Source: Trichinella spiralis
Taxonomy: Eukaryota; Nematoda; Enoplea; Trichinellida; Trichinellidae
Assembly (NCBI GenBank): GCA_000181795.3
Contig: CM012955.1
Coordinates: forward strand, 3,148,774 to 3,212,773
Direction: 5' to 3'
Length of the DNA: 64,000 bases
The position numbers were made by a program, and so were the translations under genes. Shown piece by piece: positions 1 to 12,415 of this stretch. Below the pieces are notes generated by a model. It did no database searches. It worked only from the letters and a program-made list of their open reading frames with translations, and had not been told where the DNA came from. Within the stretch, counting starts at the first letter, position 1. The number at the start of each line of letters is the position of its first letter.

Positions 1-745
1 ACAAACAAGCAATTCTGTCAAATATCTTATTAAATAATCAATTAAAAATATTTCATAGTATCTGTTTATTGCCCGATATTGTTTCCATTTATGAAGAAAG
101 AATTCTTTAATACATTGCACTACCCCAGAGGCAAACCTTTTATTTAACTTAGGAACTATGAATGTTTTCACTAGCAAAGAGGAATTTATTTTAAAAGGAG
201 TTGTTCCTGATTTTCATTTGTGCAACCCACTTTTTAAATTAAAATCTACTGTCGACTGAAAGTTTTGATTTTGTACAGCTGAGAAATAGGAATTATCGAA
301 AAGTATCATATTGTCTGTGGCTTCTCATTCGGAATGCATCTTTACTAGACGTTCAAATACATTACACATGATTAAAATCGGTTACAGCTTAGTTGAAAAT
401 TGCAGATGTGCAACTTTCCCATGTATAAAAAATTACATAATACTTTCTTGTAAAAAAGTGCAACATATGAAGTAGAAGTTAAATTTCACGGTACTTAGCT
501 TCATCGGTCGCTATATTATAATCTTTTACTTTCACTTATCAATAAATGACAATATTTCTAGGGTGAATATTGCATATGAAGGATTTGAAAACTGCTGTTG
601 AACATGTTGTAAGGGGCGTCACAGAACTGCAAGAAAATGATGCGATGAGTTGTGCGGTATTGCCGACTGCTGTTGTACAAATCGATATTCGATGACGGTT
701 GTTGGTTGTAAAATTCTATTCCCACACGGCGTACTCCAAATTTCA
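1..745. other. Non-coding flank, no gene seen
   Basis: This is AT-rich DNA lying 3' of the first TBL1-like gene. I see no ORF with recognisable protein, no exon-like block with good splice sites and no RNA gene. It probably contains the 3' UTR of the minus-strand gene that ends at 746. Confidence 0.5.
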
Positions 746-3673
746 CTAGTCTGATTCGACGTAAAAGACTTCGATCTGATTGATTTTCAAAAGAATAATA
801 ATAATAATAAATTTTCAAATAATACAAAATTCAAAAGATTTGAAAAGTGAAAAGAACAATAACAATAATAATAATAATAAATGTTGCTTACCAAGCCGTC
901 CGCTTTTGCGATGGCCAGTTTTTCTCCGTTGCGATTCCATGCCAATTCGTAGATTCGTTTTTGATCATCATTTTCAATCTCATTTAACATCCCACCAACC
1001 TGAAAGTTTTTCTTTGCAAAAGGAAACAATAAAACAAAGCAATAAACTGCATATGTTGCACGCACTTTCACGTTCCACAACATTATCCTATTGTCCAATC
1101 CACTGGAGGCAAGAATATCAGAGCCCGGTCTGAATTCCAACGTACATATTGGACTAGTGTGAAACGAGAAAACGTACAAAATTTCGCCTCGATTTACATT
1201 CCACACCCTAACCGACTGGTCAGAAGAGCCGCTGTGAAAATATACATGCAATTAAAAGTTGAATCCCAAAAAATATTTGAACAAAAACCTTGCCAAAATT
1301 GCCCTGTCCGTGTCGTGCCAGCAGAGCACGTCCACTTCTGCAGTGTGACCACATAGTGAAAAGTCATACGTCTGGCTGTTCAGCCTCCAAATCTGAAAAT
1401 GAATTATTAAAATAGATGTATGCATTAAATAAAGAACAAAAACCATAACAGTGAAAACTGTTTCAAAAACTTCACCCTGACTAGTCGATCATCAGAACAA
1501 CTTGCCATCATCTTGCCAGCGGGATCCCATCTGATCATGTTCACCCGCATTTGGTGACCTTCGAACGTGGACATTACAAACGGATCCGTCGGCGAGCAGT
1601 GAAAAAGTGTTCCATTGTCAAAGCAAACGCTAAATGTACTGTCATCTTTCCAATCCGCGTCCGTCACGCTGGTGGAAAATGGTCCGTAATCTGCGTATAT
1701 CTCGCCTGTACTGGCAGTCCAAATCACTATGATCTACAAAAAAAGAAAATCGACTTCTCTTGCCACGTCTGGTTATATCTCGCCCAACATCTCGTGCTGC
1801 TTTGTATTCCATTTTTTGAATAATCATAAATATGGTTGAAACAAAATTAAACTAATAAATCATCAATAAAACAATATATTGGAAGAAAGAGTGCCTTTCA
1901 TTTTACAATTTTTGTTTGTTTCACTTTACGTTACAATGTTCTTGTAGAATTTTATATCCCAGATAGACAAGACGCATACTGACCCCATTGGAACTTGCAG
2001 TCAGCAAATGCTTTCCATCCGTGCTCCACTTCAATAATAAAATGGAATGGGTCGGATGAGTGCAAGTGAACAAGAAAGATCCTATAATAAACCAAAATCA
2101 AACTGTGACAATGACATTGAAGCACATACACACAGACAGACACAAATTTATCCTTAGACCAAATAAATAACTGTAATGACAGAAAATGATTAATTACCAT
2201 CTCGTTTCCAGATACAGAACTGTCCAGCTAGTCCCACTGAGGCCGCAGTGTCACCATCGGGCTACAAAATAATGCATAACATACGGGTTTCAAACAAACA
2301 AGTAAATAATAGAAACTGCATTACACTCCACGCAACAAACGTCAAATCTGGCAACAGATGACGACAGTCTGTAACTTGGAGAGTCGTCAAATCTAAAGAA
2401 GCCAAAACACAGTTTTCATCAACGTTGGTAATGTCATTTTCCAAATTCCACAAGTGCACTATTTTGTCCACAGATCTGTTTAAATCAGAGTAAAGCATCA
2501 ATCACACAGTGAAGCTCACAAAAATAAATAACAAAAACCCTGTAAGTAAGAAATCTTCTTTCGGATTCCAGGCACAATTAGAAACATCTGAATTATGGCC
2601 CACCTTGCTCAAAATTTTCAACACTTTTATACCCCATTTGCACGTGTTAATCGGTCGTATATCTGTAACTAAAATACAACTGCTTGCAATTTTGTTTCAC
2701 CTCCAAAAAACAACCAGCCGACTGATTTCCTACTTTGCAACATATGATCAAACGGACTGTCACTTCGAGACGAATCAGTATCCGGCGACAAGGCAACTTC
2801 AGACGGATGATACAGTGTAGCAGGCACTAGTTCCAACAAACTTCCCATCTAAACATGTGAAATAAATTTATGCATACATAAAATAATTTTCACAGTCAAA
2901 CCTCTGGAATATCTCCATCTTGAACACACTTTTTGTGCAGCGCATCCATAAGTATCTCCATACTGCCGAAGCAAACGTACGGAAGTTCTGAATCAAGCGT
3001 AGAACACAACACTTGACTTTCCAATTCGAACTGCTTTGCAATTCTGTGCTGCCCTGGAAATGAAATGCAAATACAAAATAAAAATCCATCACGGCAGAGA
3101 AACAGCATAATTTTATCTTATTAACACAAATAATCTTGAACTTGCAAATGCTAGCTCATACATTTATTTTTATTATGATTATTAATTAGCGCACGTTCAC
3201 TTAGGCAGAATAAGAAAAACAGTCTTGTCTTGGTACAATTTCAAATGTTTTAGCATCACATAACAAATTTCTGTAATTTTTTTCGTAAAATTCAATAATA
3301 TTCAAAACAATACTTTTGCAAAACAACTGAATATTGCATGTCCACCTTTTTTGAATCATTGATAATAAAGAACATCAATGAGAAAACACTTCAATTTTAA
3401 CAATGCTATTAATTGATTAAAATTTAATTTTCAGCACCTTAATGTAAAAGAAAAAAGCATTAAATTTGTACGTGAAGGTGGGCGACAAATGAAACAACAT
3501 CGACGCAATTATGTGCTTTGAAGTTCAATCACTTTACCTGTATCTTTCAAGAAACGCCAGACTAAGTAATGCAAATCTTCGGTTCGAATTGGCGATTCCA
3601 TCCATAGTGTAGGAATACGCCTTCTAGAAGGAACAACAACTGGTTCAGGAACATTCGTTTCTTCTGTTTCCAT
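746..3673 (-). CDS. TBL1/TBL1XR1-like LisH-WD40 co-repressor subunit, copy A
   Basis: About twelve exons encode a protein of roughly 500 residues. The start is at 3673 (METEETNVPEP). A LisH motif follows (LHYLVWRFLKDTG...AKQFELES), then the F-box-like segment ending DGDIPEV near 2902, then a WD40 propeller: GHNSDVSNCAWNP, a VDKIVHLWNL blade, DPFVMSTFEGH, IRWDPAGKMMASCSDD, IWRLN, SGSSDQSVRVWNV and FRPGSDILASSGLDNRIMLWN. The last exon ends at the TAG at 746-748. In the TBL1 family this order of LisH, F-box-like region and eight blades scaffolds the NCoR/SMRT-HDAC3 complex in the nucleus. Residues such as DPxGxxxASCSDD align with human TBL1XR1. One junction is ambiguous: the donor may be at 2733 or 2700, both in the same phase. 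The sequence is clearly more divergent than a typical TBL1, and it lies in tandem with copy B. Confidence 0.85.
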
Positions 3674-5454
3674 ACTGGCCTAACAACACTACGCAAGTGT
3701 ACTTCACTTACTATTCAATACAACAGTTAACAGATTACAGCAATAAAATAAAATTGAAATCGTATTAAATAATTTAATAATGAAAAAAGACAATTAAGTG
3801 CGCAGCGCTTCATCTAGACAACATAATAACTTGCCAATAAAAAGCCATGAAAGTACCATATTACAAATGTACGCTGTGAAAGATAAGTTATAATACAGTA
3901 TAATAATTTCACAAAATTTATTTACTTAACAACTTTCATAACTAATTATCAATTAATTAGTAGATATCAGTTTTCAAGCAAATAAAAAACTTTCGTCAAC
4001 TTCGCAATTTCTAAATGAAACAAACATACAGTACAATTTTCAATAAAAAAAATTAAGTATAAATACAATGACAGTAAGGTACAGCTTTTCAGAAAAGCAT
4101 AAATCGAAAATTATACGGTTTAAAATTTTTTCATTGCAAAATTATTATCGTTATTTTAATGAATTTTCTCAATATTTTGCATTTATTTCACATTGAGAAA
4201 CAAACATTTGAAAAATATAGCACTACCGAGTGCTTGTTCCATTCTCTAGGCAATTATCAATTTGTGTCATTTGAATGTGTGCTTGTTTCCAAAACCAAAC
4301 AAAAAGTAATAAATAAATAAATAAATAAACCACATCATATAATGGTTTGAGTCGAACAATATGCCAGTAAGGGAAAACGTCCAAACTGACCAGCCACCAA
4401 GTGATGTCGTATAACTGGTGTGTGAATACTCGACATTCTTGGAGGTCAGTATTGCTAGCAGCTAGGTTTACTAGGAAACGCACCTGAGCCACGTTAAGCC
4501 ATTTTTGTTTCGGTGAATGAAATTTTGTCAATTATGATTGCAGCTGAAAAAGCTTGTCCAGAGCTGCTGTCTTTTTACCATATATATATATTCAGTTGTT
4601 GATCTGTAAGAGCTGTACGAACTTTAGAATAGACTTTTACAGGTTCTCTCCAAGATAACGTGATCCTAACCGAACCTTAGGTACATTAAAGTTTATTCTC
4701 TTTAAATGGAGTATATATATTATTCTTCAACTCTTTTCTTCGTTCGTTGATAATAATGTTCGCCCTTGCCTCAATTTCTCTTCTCCTCTTTGAATCTTTA
4801 CAAAACCTATACAACAACAGTGTGTCCTTTTAAATTTGATTAGTTTACAGTTAGCTTCAGTTTGTATTTCATAAACTAACTGTCCCATTTCTTCAAAACA
4901 ATGGTGATCGCCGTGAATTTTCAACAAGCAATTTCTATATTGCACAACAAGTGATGATATACGTCAATTGTTCTTTGCAACCGTTCAACTGGAAACTGTG
5001 ATCAGATTGCTTGTTTGTTGAGTCGACGGACAAGGTCGACGCTTAAGCCAACTAATTAATGAACGCCAATTTCAATTTTTCAAACCTGTCATGAACAACA
5101 CTGCTAAAATAACTGCACAACAGACAGTTGCAGTGTACTGTAAAAACTTTGGTAAATGAAAATTTAAATAAATTCATTTATTAAATTCACTAGTTCATTT
5201 ATTGAATGCACGCTTCAACAACGTCAGTCACGCAAAACAGTACTTCACATTTTCAATACGATAATCATCACCACAACGTACGTGCATTGGAAAATTAACG
5301 GTTAATAAGAAAACTACAATACGACAATTCCAAATGACTAAGATTTGAAAGAAATAAACAGAAACAACTAGAAATTCTTCACTTCCAATATTTCGAGCTA
5401 GAAATAAAAAAATTAAATTAAACCACAATAAATTTGTCAGCAAAAATTAAAATG
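3674..5454. other. Spacer between the two TBL1-like genes
   Basis: This holds the promoter side of copy A and the 3' side of copy B. Apart from the retroposon-like fragment at about 4303-4560 and short TA runs I see nothing. The ORF at 4727-4945 on the minus strand shows no recognisable protein. Confidence 0.5.
4303..4560 (-). mobile_element. Non-LTR (SINE/LINE 3' end) fragment with (TTTA)n tail
   Basis: Read on the minus strand, a moderately GC-balanced block unlike the surrounding AT-rich DNA ends in ATGATGTGG and then about six TTTA units (4303-4331). A body running straight into a short tandem tail is the usual 3' structure of RTE-type LINEs and the SINEs they mobilise. The block contains GTGGCTCAGG and GTTCGACTCAAACC, which loosely resemble Pol III A and B boxes but are too far apart for a tRNA. 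It is open in one frame (WWLVSLDVFPYWHIVRLKP), a peptide I have the impression of having seen among short predicted proteins of helminth genomes; that usually marks a repeat. The 5' end and target duplication could not be set. Confidence 0.4.
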
Positions 5455-8400
5455 TTAAATAACCGTTCCATCCTGTCTGCCAACAGCAATCATTTGACCA
5501 CTTCGGTTCCACATCATGACGTTCACCGTGGCCCTGTCTCCATTGCCAATCTTTCTCAACCGCTTCCCATTCTGAAATTATTCAAATAAACAAAACATCG
5601 GTCAAAAAAAAACAATGCATAATTCGCATCCAACGAGTCATATTTATTTACACGGCCGTTCCACAAGCAAATCACGCTGTCAGATGAACAAGAGATAAGC
5701 ATGTCGGTCCCAGGTCTGAACGCAACCATGCGCAGAGATGTCATGTGCCCATTTAGCATGTGCAACATTTCTGCGCTTATTACATCCCAAACACAAACTA
5801 GGCCATCTTCAGATCCGCTAAAAAATTTTATTATAAAAAAAAGAAAAAGAAATCAAATTATTGCAAAACACACAACAATAAATCACATGTACCTTGCCAA
5901 AATTGCCTGATCAGTACTATGCCAACCCAACGTGTTCACTTCGGCAGTGTGTCCTTTCAAACAACCAACGCATTCTTCATTTCCAAATCGCCAGACCTTT
6001 GAAATATGGTGTATAAAACCAATTTACAGACAATTTCTTTGCAAAAACAATTCATTTAACATACCTTAACCATCATATCACTGGAACCAGTAGCTGCCAT
6101 ATTGCCAGTTGGGTCCCATTTGATCACATTGATACTATTTTCATGACCGTTGAACGGACCCGACGCATCTGTACTGGTGATACAACAATGAAACAACATT
6201 CCATCTTTGGAACATGCGGTGAAAGTGGCGCCATCTTTCCAATCAGCGTCGGTTACATCATCTTCAAAAGGCGTGAAACACCCAACGCAATCGCCCGTCC
6301 TGGCAGACCATAGTGAAATAACCTAGAACACATTTATTTCAGTTGAAGACTAAAGGATTTCAACAATTCTCTGAAAATGCATGCTTTTGGCAAAGCAAGT
6401 TTAAAAAAAACACCAACGCAACTGCGTAAGAAAAATATAAGAGAGAAGGTATTGTGGATAGAGGAAAAATTGCTCACCCCATCTACAGTAGCAGTCAGCA
6501 ACAGTCTTTCGGTGGCATTCCATTTCAATATAGCAATGTCTTCCGGAACGTTGAAGCAATTGATTGTAAAATTGCCTGAAAATGCATGATCATCAATTCA
6601 TACAATCTCGAACAAACAAGTAAAACAAGGCTAGACGACAGAATTTGATTTTCATTTACCATCCTTTTTACAGATTCGAATTTTTCCGCTACTGTCAGCA
6701 GAGGCAATCAAATCTCCTTGTGACTGAAATGGAAATAAAAAAATCAAATCAAATCAAATCAAATAACATTACTCTAGAAATTCAAAAACATACACTCCAC
6801 GAAACCAAAACGACGCCATTACTGACAGGCAAATTTACACCATTATTTTCGTCTTCAAAACAAGTTATCTCACGACAGCTATTTTTTGTCTCTTCCTTTT
6901 TATCTTTCAAATTCCACAAACGCACTACTTTGTCAGCAGATCTGTTGAAAAAAAATTAATAATTTATGCTAATGCAACGCTGAAAAGAAAAACCCCGTAA
7001 GCAGTAAATCTTCTTCAAAACTCCAATCCAAGCTGCAAATGCTGCTGTTGTAGTTTGTGCACATGATACATTTCAGTTCGACAACTGTAAATGATGAATC
7101 TTCGGAAGCTAAAGCAAAACAACAACAACATAGAATTGTTGGATAAATAATAAGTGAAACAACAGAATATAACGCTTTCATTTTACAAAATTTACAATTG
7201 TCAACAGAAGTTGTCTCAGTACTACTTGAACTTGATTCGGATAGAAAACATTCACCAGGTACCAAATCGTATAAATTGCCATCCTAAATGAAAAACTTCA
7301 AACATGAAACACAAATAACAAAATTACATTGCACATTTATATATACTGATCACAACCTGAGGAATATCTCCGTCCACAATAGACTTGAAATGAAGCATCT
7401 CGAGAAGTTTTTTCAAACTTCCTTTGCAAATGCTCAAGTCTTCTATGCCGCAATTTTCCTCCACTGCATTATTTTCTGCAAACAATTCTGCGGTTACATG
7501 ATAGCCTGAAAAATGAATACCACACTGCAATGTCGGTTTGAAACAGTAAAGACAAATGAATAAAATAAACGTTTTAATTTTTCAGCAATCTATGAAAAAG
7601 AACATAAATACACAGCAAGATGACAATTCGTGCTTGAAAGCAATAGTTACGATAAATGATCTCAAAATATTCATTCCATGAAGATGAAAGTTTATCAAAT
7701 GAAAAACCGACCAATTACTTAACTAGCAATAAAAACACGAAAAAAAATGACAATATTGGCTGTTTAAAAAACTTCCTCAAAATATAACTGATAATTTTTT
7801 AAAAAATTGCAAATTTAAACACACAATTAATTCACAGGTCACAATGCAGAATATGCACCGATGGCAGTGAGCAATGGGTAAGAAGAAATTTCAAACTTAA
7901 AAATTTGCTCAACAATCGACAGATCTATTTAGAGGTTAATTTACTAATAAAAAAATGATATACTGAATAACAATAAAATACTGAGAAAACTAAATTCATA
8001 AAACATAATTCATAATGAACACGTCTTATTGAAGTACATTCAAGAAAATTGGTCAGCTGAATTTCAGTGTTGGCCAGAATAAATTTGCTTAAAATAAATG
8101 TGCACAGTTCTTACCGTAATCTTTGAAAAACCTCCAAATTAGAAAATTCAACTGATCCTCAGGAAATGGAGAAAGTACTGAAGTAGGAGTGGAACAATCT
8201 GCGTCCTCGTCGAATTCGCTGTCAAACTCAGATAAAGGTGGTGTAGAACAGTCTTCATCCTGGTCGAATCCGATGTTATGCTCAGCTGAACGTGGTGTGG
8301 AACAATTTGCGTCCTCGTCGAATCCTCTGTTATGCTCAGCTAAAGGTGGAGTGGAACAGTTTTCGTCCTCGTCGAATCCGATGTTATGCTCAGCTGAACG

Positions 8401-8544
8401 TGGTGCGGAACAGTCTTCGTCCTCATCAGATTTGCTGTTATGTTCATCTGCAGGTGAAGTGGAACAATTTGCGTCCTCGTCGAATCCTCTGTTATGCTCA
8501 TCAGAAGGTAGAGTGGAACAGTTTTCGTCCTCGCCAGTTGCCAT
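5455..8544 (-). CDS. TBL1/TBL1XR1-like LisH-WD40 co-repressor subunit, copy B
   Basis: This is the tandem paralogue of copy A, on the same strand and with matching exon order. Exon 1 (8115-8544) starts MATGEDENCST and carries an acidic, Cys/Ser-rich 18-residue repeat of about six units before the LisH motif (LNFLIWRFFKDYG, continued by YHVTAELF in exon 2). Then come the F-box-like segment (VDGDIPQV), LDWSFEEDLLLTG, SADKVVRLWNL, ILKWNATERLLLTATVDG, DADWKDGATF, NGHENSINVIKWDPTGN, VWRFGNEECVGCLKGHTAEV, SGSEDGLVCVWDV and the final blade ending GRQDGTVI with TAA at 5455. As a TBL1-family member it should act in the nucleus with HDAC3 and NCoR-type partners. The N-terminal repeat extension is absent from copy A and from the vertebrate proteins I know. 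One exon boundary near 7020-7250 is uncertain: the open frame there probably includes an intron. Confidence 0.85.
6741..6763. repeat. (AAATC)n microsatellite in an intron of TBL1-like copy B
   Basis: Four to five tandem AAATC units lie just after the exon that ends in a donor near 6725. Confidence 0.8.
8185..8530. repeat. 54-bp coding minisatellite
   Basis: Six to seven head-to-tail copies of a 54-bp unit can be followed by the recurring GTGGAAC-type core at about 8189, 8242, 8295, 8350, 8403, 8458 and 8511. Each unit encodes 18 residues of the form EDxxCSTPxxxEHNxxFD on the minus strand. Copies differ by a few substitutions while keeping the frame. Confidence 0.9.
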
Positions 8545-10262
8545 CTTTTAGTACCGGTCAATCTATGGTTAAGAACAAAATATATATATAAAGAACAGCA
8601 ACATGTTATATATTAAATAAGATCGAATGTCAGTCGAGATTCATTGTGACATTCAATATTGTGTTGATTTTTGACTCGCCTGACCATTCTCAAAGGCTTA
8701 CCTTTCACGTTCAATTTCAATTAAGTCCGAAACTTTTCAGCAGAAGAAACTTTATCAATTTTACGCGTGCAAACTGATTAATAATAATATTTCTGAATGC
8801 TGTAAATATGCACGACCCACGCTTGCTCGTACCAATACAGACAGAGTTCTGGTGAGAGAATATCCGACAGTAATCTACTGTGTAAAATGAAAAGCAGGTA
8901 TTATTGTTTAAAAATTAATACAAAATCAACTTGTTAAAAAATACCTCTAAAAAATAAATTTAAAATAAATTCGTGTTAAAATTTTTATTATTTTATTATT
9001 TGACAATTGGTATTGTATTTTTTCCCCATTTTCACGGGACACTCTCTCTTGGTAAAATTTTCTGGGATGATTTTCTATTGGTTGGCAAAAAATGGAGTTT
9101 TCATTGGATAGCTTCTGATTGCATAGTTATGGCGTAATAACATTGGTTGTCTCGCCTAAATTTTTCATCACAAGGTTGAACATTAATAGTAAGTAGCAAG
9201 CGAATCCGTGAACATTTCTTTCAAAATAATACAAACAATAAATAAAAATGACAATTTATAATAATTTATAAAAATACGCAAATTTTTTTCTCACAATTTT
9301 ACGAATGATCACCTGCACGCTTTTTAATCCTCCTTTACTTTCAAAATTCATACTGTAACAAAGTGCCAATTAACCCTGTGAATGAGATGTTTCGCGTTTT
9401 TCGGTTTGTTTATAATGTTTATTCATAATTTTTCATTATAAACACAGCATTATATTTTGTTCATGTTTACCTCAAGTAAATCCAATTATTCCATCCTATT
9501 TGTAAAATGCAGTTTTTTCTCTTATTGAAAAAAATACTACATAATAATAATAAGAGTAAAACAGCGTGTGTGAATGAACGAATGAGCCATTTAAATATGA
9601 ATATACTGTATGCTTGAAAATGAATGAAATGAAATAAAGTAAGAGTAACTGCGCAACAGAAGATAGAAAAGGTATTTTTAAAAAAAATCACACTACAAAT
9701 GAATGCACCAACACAATAGCCAGGTGCCGGCCGGTCAGCCGGTTGTAATATTTGACTGTTTGTTTTCACACAGCTTCTTCATTTATTACGCACAGTAAAT
9801 GAATAATCGCATTCAGTTGAACAATAAATGGCGTTTCTTCTTTCTAAAATAAAACAATAAAAACCAAAAACGGCACAAATTTTCAAAACATAAATTGCCA
9901 GTGTCGTGTGAGATTCACTAATAGAATTCAATATTTTTAATAGATGTTAAATCGTCGTTCAAAAATTATATAATTTTGTTGAAAAGCAAAAATAAAAAAT
10001 AAAATTTCCATTATTTCGTGCGTCGTGTGCTTTTTTTCAGTTGTAGCATAATTGCGCAAAAATTAAAAAAATAAAATAATCAACGACCCTGAACTGCAGT
10101 TGCGAATGTTGGTTGCTGGGTGAAAATTTGAAAGCAACAACTTACAATCGGAAACTATTTGGAAACGTGCGAGATGCGTACGAGCTCAATCGACTGAAAT
10201 CAGTGCGGAAATTGAGCTATGTTTTATCATTATTAAAACAAAAAAAGTATATATTTTCCCGC
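8545..10262. other. Intergenic, no gene seen
   Basis: This is AT-rich DNA between the promoter of TBL1-like copy B and the 3' end of the septin gene. The longest ORF (9467-9769, minus) is low-complexity and hydrophobic, with no recognisable protein. A short GC-rich inverted motif (CCGGCCGGTCAGCCGG) lies near 9726. Confidence 0.5.
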
Positions 10263-12123
10263 TTACTCTTTCAAACTGTCGGCCGAGGCAGAATGCGTGA
10301 ACGACGGATGTTCCTCTTTGAAGCGGAACTTGTCGTCCGCAAGGGTTTTCATTTTCTCCTGAATCATGGCTCGTTTCTGTTCCAAGTGCTGGTTGTTGTC
10401 CATCGTTCTGCGTGCTAGCTGAAAGCAAACAAATTTGCCCAAAATAACAACACTGACAGAGCTGATTTGAATGTCATTTATACGATGAGCCACACCAACC
10501 TCTTCTTCTAATTTTGTCAATTTTTCCATCTTCTCTTTGATCTTCTGCTCAAATACCTGAAATGATGGCCGAATACTACTTCTCACGTAAATGATAATAT
10601 CAATCAATATAATTGCTTCACTTGATTGATGTCGCTTTCCATTTTTTCCAAATGACGTTGATGTTGGCGTCTTTCCTCTTCAATTTGCGTAAACGGATCC
10701 CTAGAATGACAACGGCTACTACACATGGAAAGTTGCTTCTCTATTTTACAAACAAACTGCATCGTTACATTGTCAACTCGCTAGCGTTGTGATGATCGCA
10801 GGCGCTCAACATTTGACGACAACGAAAATTTTCATAGTGCACGTAATTGGTAACATCCACCAAATCCAGCATGTAACTTCTGCAAAATTGTGCAGATGAA
10901 AAACCAACATATTTTGAAACAAACAAACAACTCACTTGATTAAACTGTTTTTCAAGTATGTAAAATCATTGTGTTCCGGATTTTCCACTACAGCACACAA
11001 ACAAGTGAAACACGTTGAAATAAATTATGCAAAAAGACGGGCAGAAAAAAAAGCAGTCGTTTCCTCACCTTCCACAACACCCCACGGATATTTGCGACAA
11101 CGAACATTTTTGCCGTTTATTTCGCAAAAATCTGAACTGCCAACAACGGCGAACGGAAGTCGATCTTTGAAAAGCATCTGCTCACCAGGACGGCCGGATT
11201 CGGTTTCGGGAAAATCATAAATCTGAATGCCATTCTCTTCGATTTGATTTAAAATCTGAATTTAAAATTTTCCATTTTATTTCATAATTGGAATATAGAA
11301 AAGAATGAAATATACAGTTTCCTTCATGCGTTGACATTCTTCCGGGAGAAGCGTGTCCGCCTTGGCGATGATCGGAATAATGTTCACACGATCGTGAAGT
11401 TTTTGCAAAACTTGGATATCCAGTGCTTTGAGGCTAGAAAAGATTTTTAAAAAAATAACACTGAAAACCACAACCAAATTCTCAACTACCCGTCACCGTT
11501 CGGCGGTACAAAATACAAACAACAGTGAACACGCTGGTCAGGAATATTGACAGATCGGTTGATTTTCGTTTCTGCTTCGAAATATTTCAAATACTGTTGA
11601 TCAATGTATTGCACAATTGGTTTCCAGCTAAAAGCAACAAGAACAAGAACAACAAGGAGAGAAATAAAATGCACAATGCATAAATTTAGAAATACATCAA
11701 CAACCTGTTGTTATTGTCTATAGCATCACCGAAGCCAGGTGTGTCGACTACCGTCAACGCCAATTTGACGCCATTTTCTACCAAATGAACGACATTTTCT
11801 TCAATCTGAAAAGAGAAAAATGAAAAAAAAAATTTTCACTTTCACAAATCCACGTCTTCACTTACATGCAAGGGTTTGGATCTAGGCTTTCGTTCAGGTG
11901 GGTAGATGTCAGCCATGAACAGTGTGTTGAGCAAAGTGGACTTGCCGAGGCCACTTTCGCCGACAACCATGATGGTAAATTCGAAACCTTTCTTCAACGC
12001 ATTCCCGTGAACCTGGTTGGGCAAATATGAAAAGCCAACAAAGCCACGCAGTTCGGAATATGCTGGCGACACGCCCTTTTCCCACTTTTTCCCACCTTTC
12101 TGACTCTGACCATTGGATGTCAT
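10263..12123 (-). CDS. Septin (SEPT7-like) GTPase
   Basis: Septins are filament-forming GTPases of the cell cortex, used in cytokinesis and in shaping membranes. About nine exons can be joined. Exon 1 (11866-12123) has the polybasic and septin start region ([14 protein letters not shown]) and the G1 P-loop GESGLGKST. Exon 2 (11705-11805) has G3, [11 protein letters not shown]. Exon 3 (11490-11627) holds [12 protein letters not shown] and the septin CLYFVPPNG. Exon 4 has [27 protein letters not shown] with G4 AKAD. Next come the septin unique element (GRQYPWGVV-like) and a C-terminal coiled coil ([19 protein letters not shown]), with the stop at 10263. The LPNQV...[11 protein letters not shown] segment is closest to the SEPT7 group as I know it. 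Which of the two C. elegans septins it matches was not settled. Confidence 0.9.
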
Positions 12124-12378
12124 GTGAACTAGAAAAAAATTACAATTTTAAATCAATAAATAAACAGATAAAAATATACATGAAGAAAGTTCTTCGCATA
12201 TGGACGGTCGACTTATTGTTCGCGTGTCCATGCCAGGTTTGTAAATATGATTATTCTCAGCTAAATAATGGGACGGTTTGGTGCGACGCCCGAATTCCTG
12301 CAATATTCAAACAGAACAACAAATAAACACAGCGTTGAATGAAAAACAAACATGAATCAATTTATTATTATTCATTCG

Positions 12379-12384
<6 letters not shown>

Positions 12385-12412
<28 letters not shown>
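12385..12412. repeat. (CT)14 microsatellite upstream of the septin
   Basis: An uninterrupted CT dinucleotide run about 260 bp upstream of the septin start codon. On the minus strand it reads GA, like a GAGA-type promoter tract, but a regulatory role is not shown by sequence alone. Confidence 0.85.

Positions 12413-12415
<3 letters not shown>

Noticed and set aside
2669-2700. A 32-nt intron in TBL1-like copy A
   Set aside because: A better donor (GTAGG at 2733) in the same phase gives a normal 65-nt intron, so the ultra-short intron is unnecessary.
8189-8591. Plus-strand ORFs of 120 and 99 residues over the first exon of TBL1-like copy B
   Set aside because: They are antisense readings of the 54-bp coding repeat; the minus-strand frame joins to the LisH and WD40 exons.
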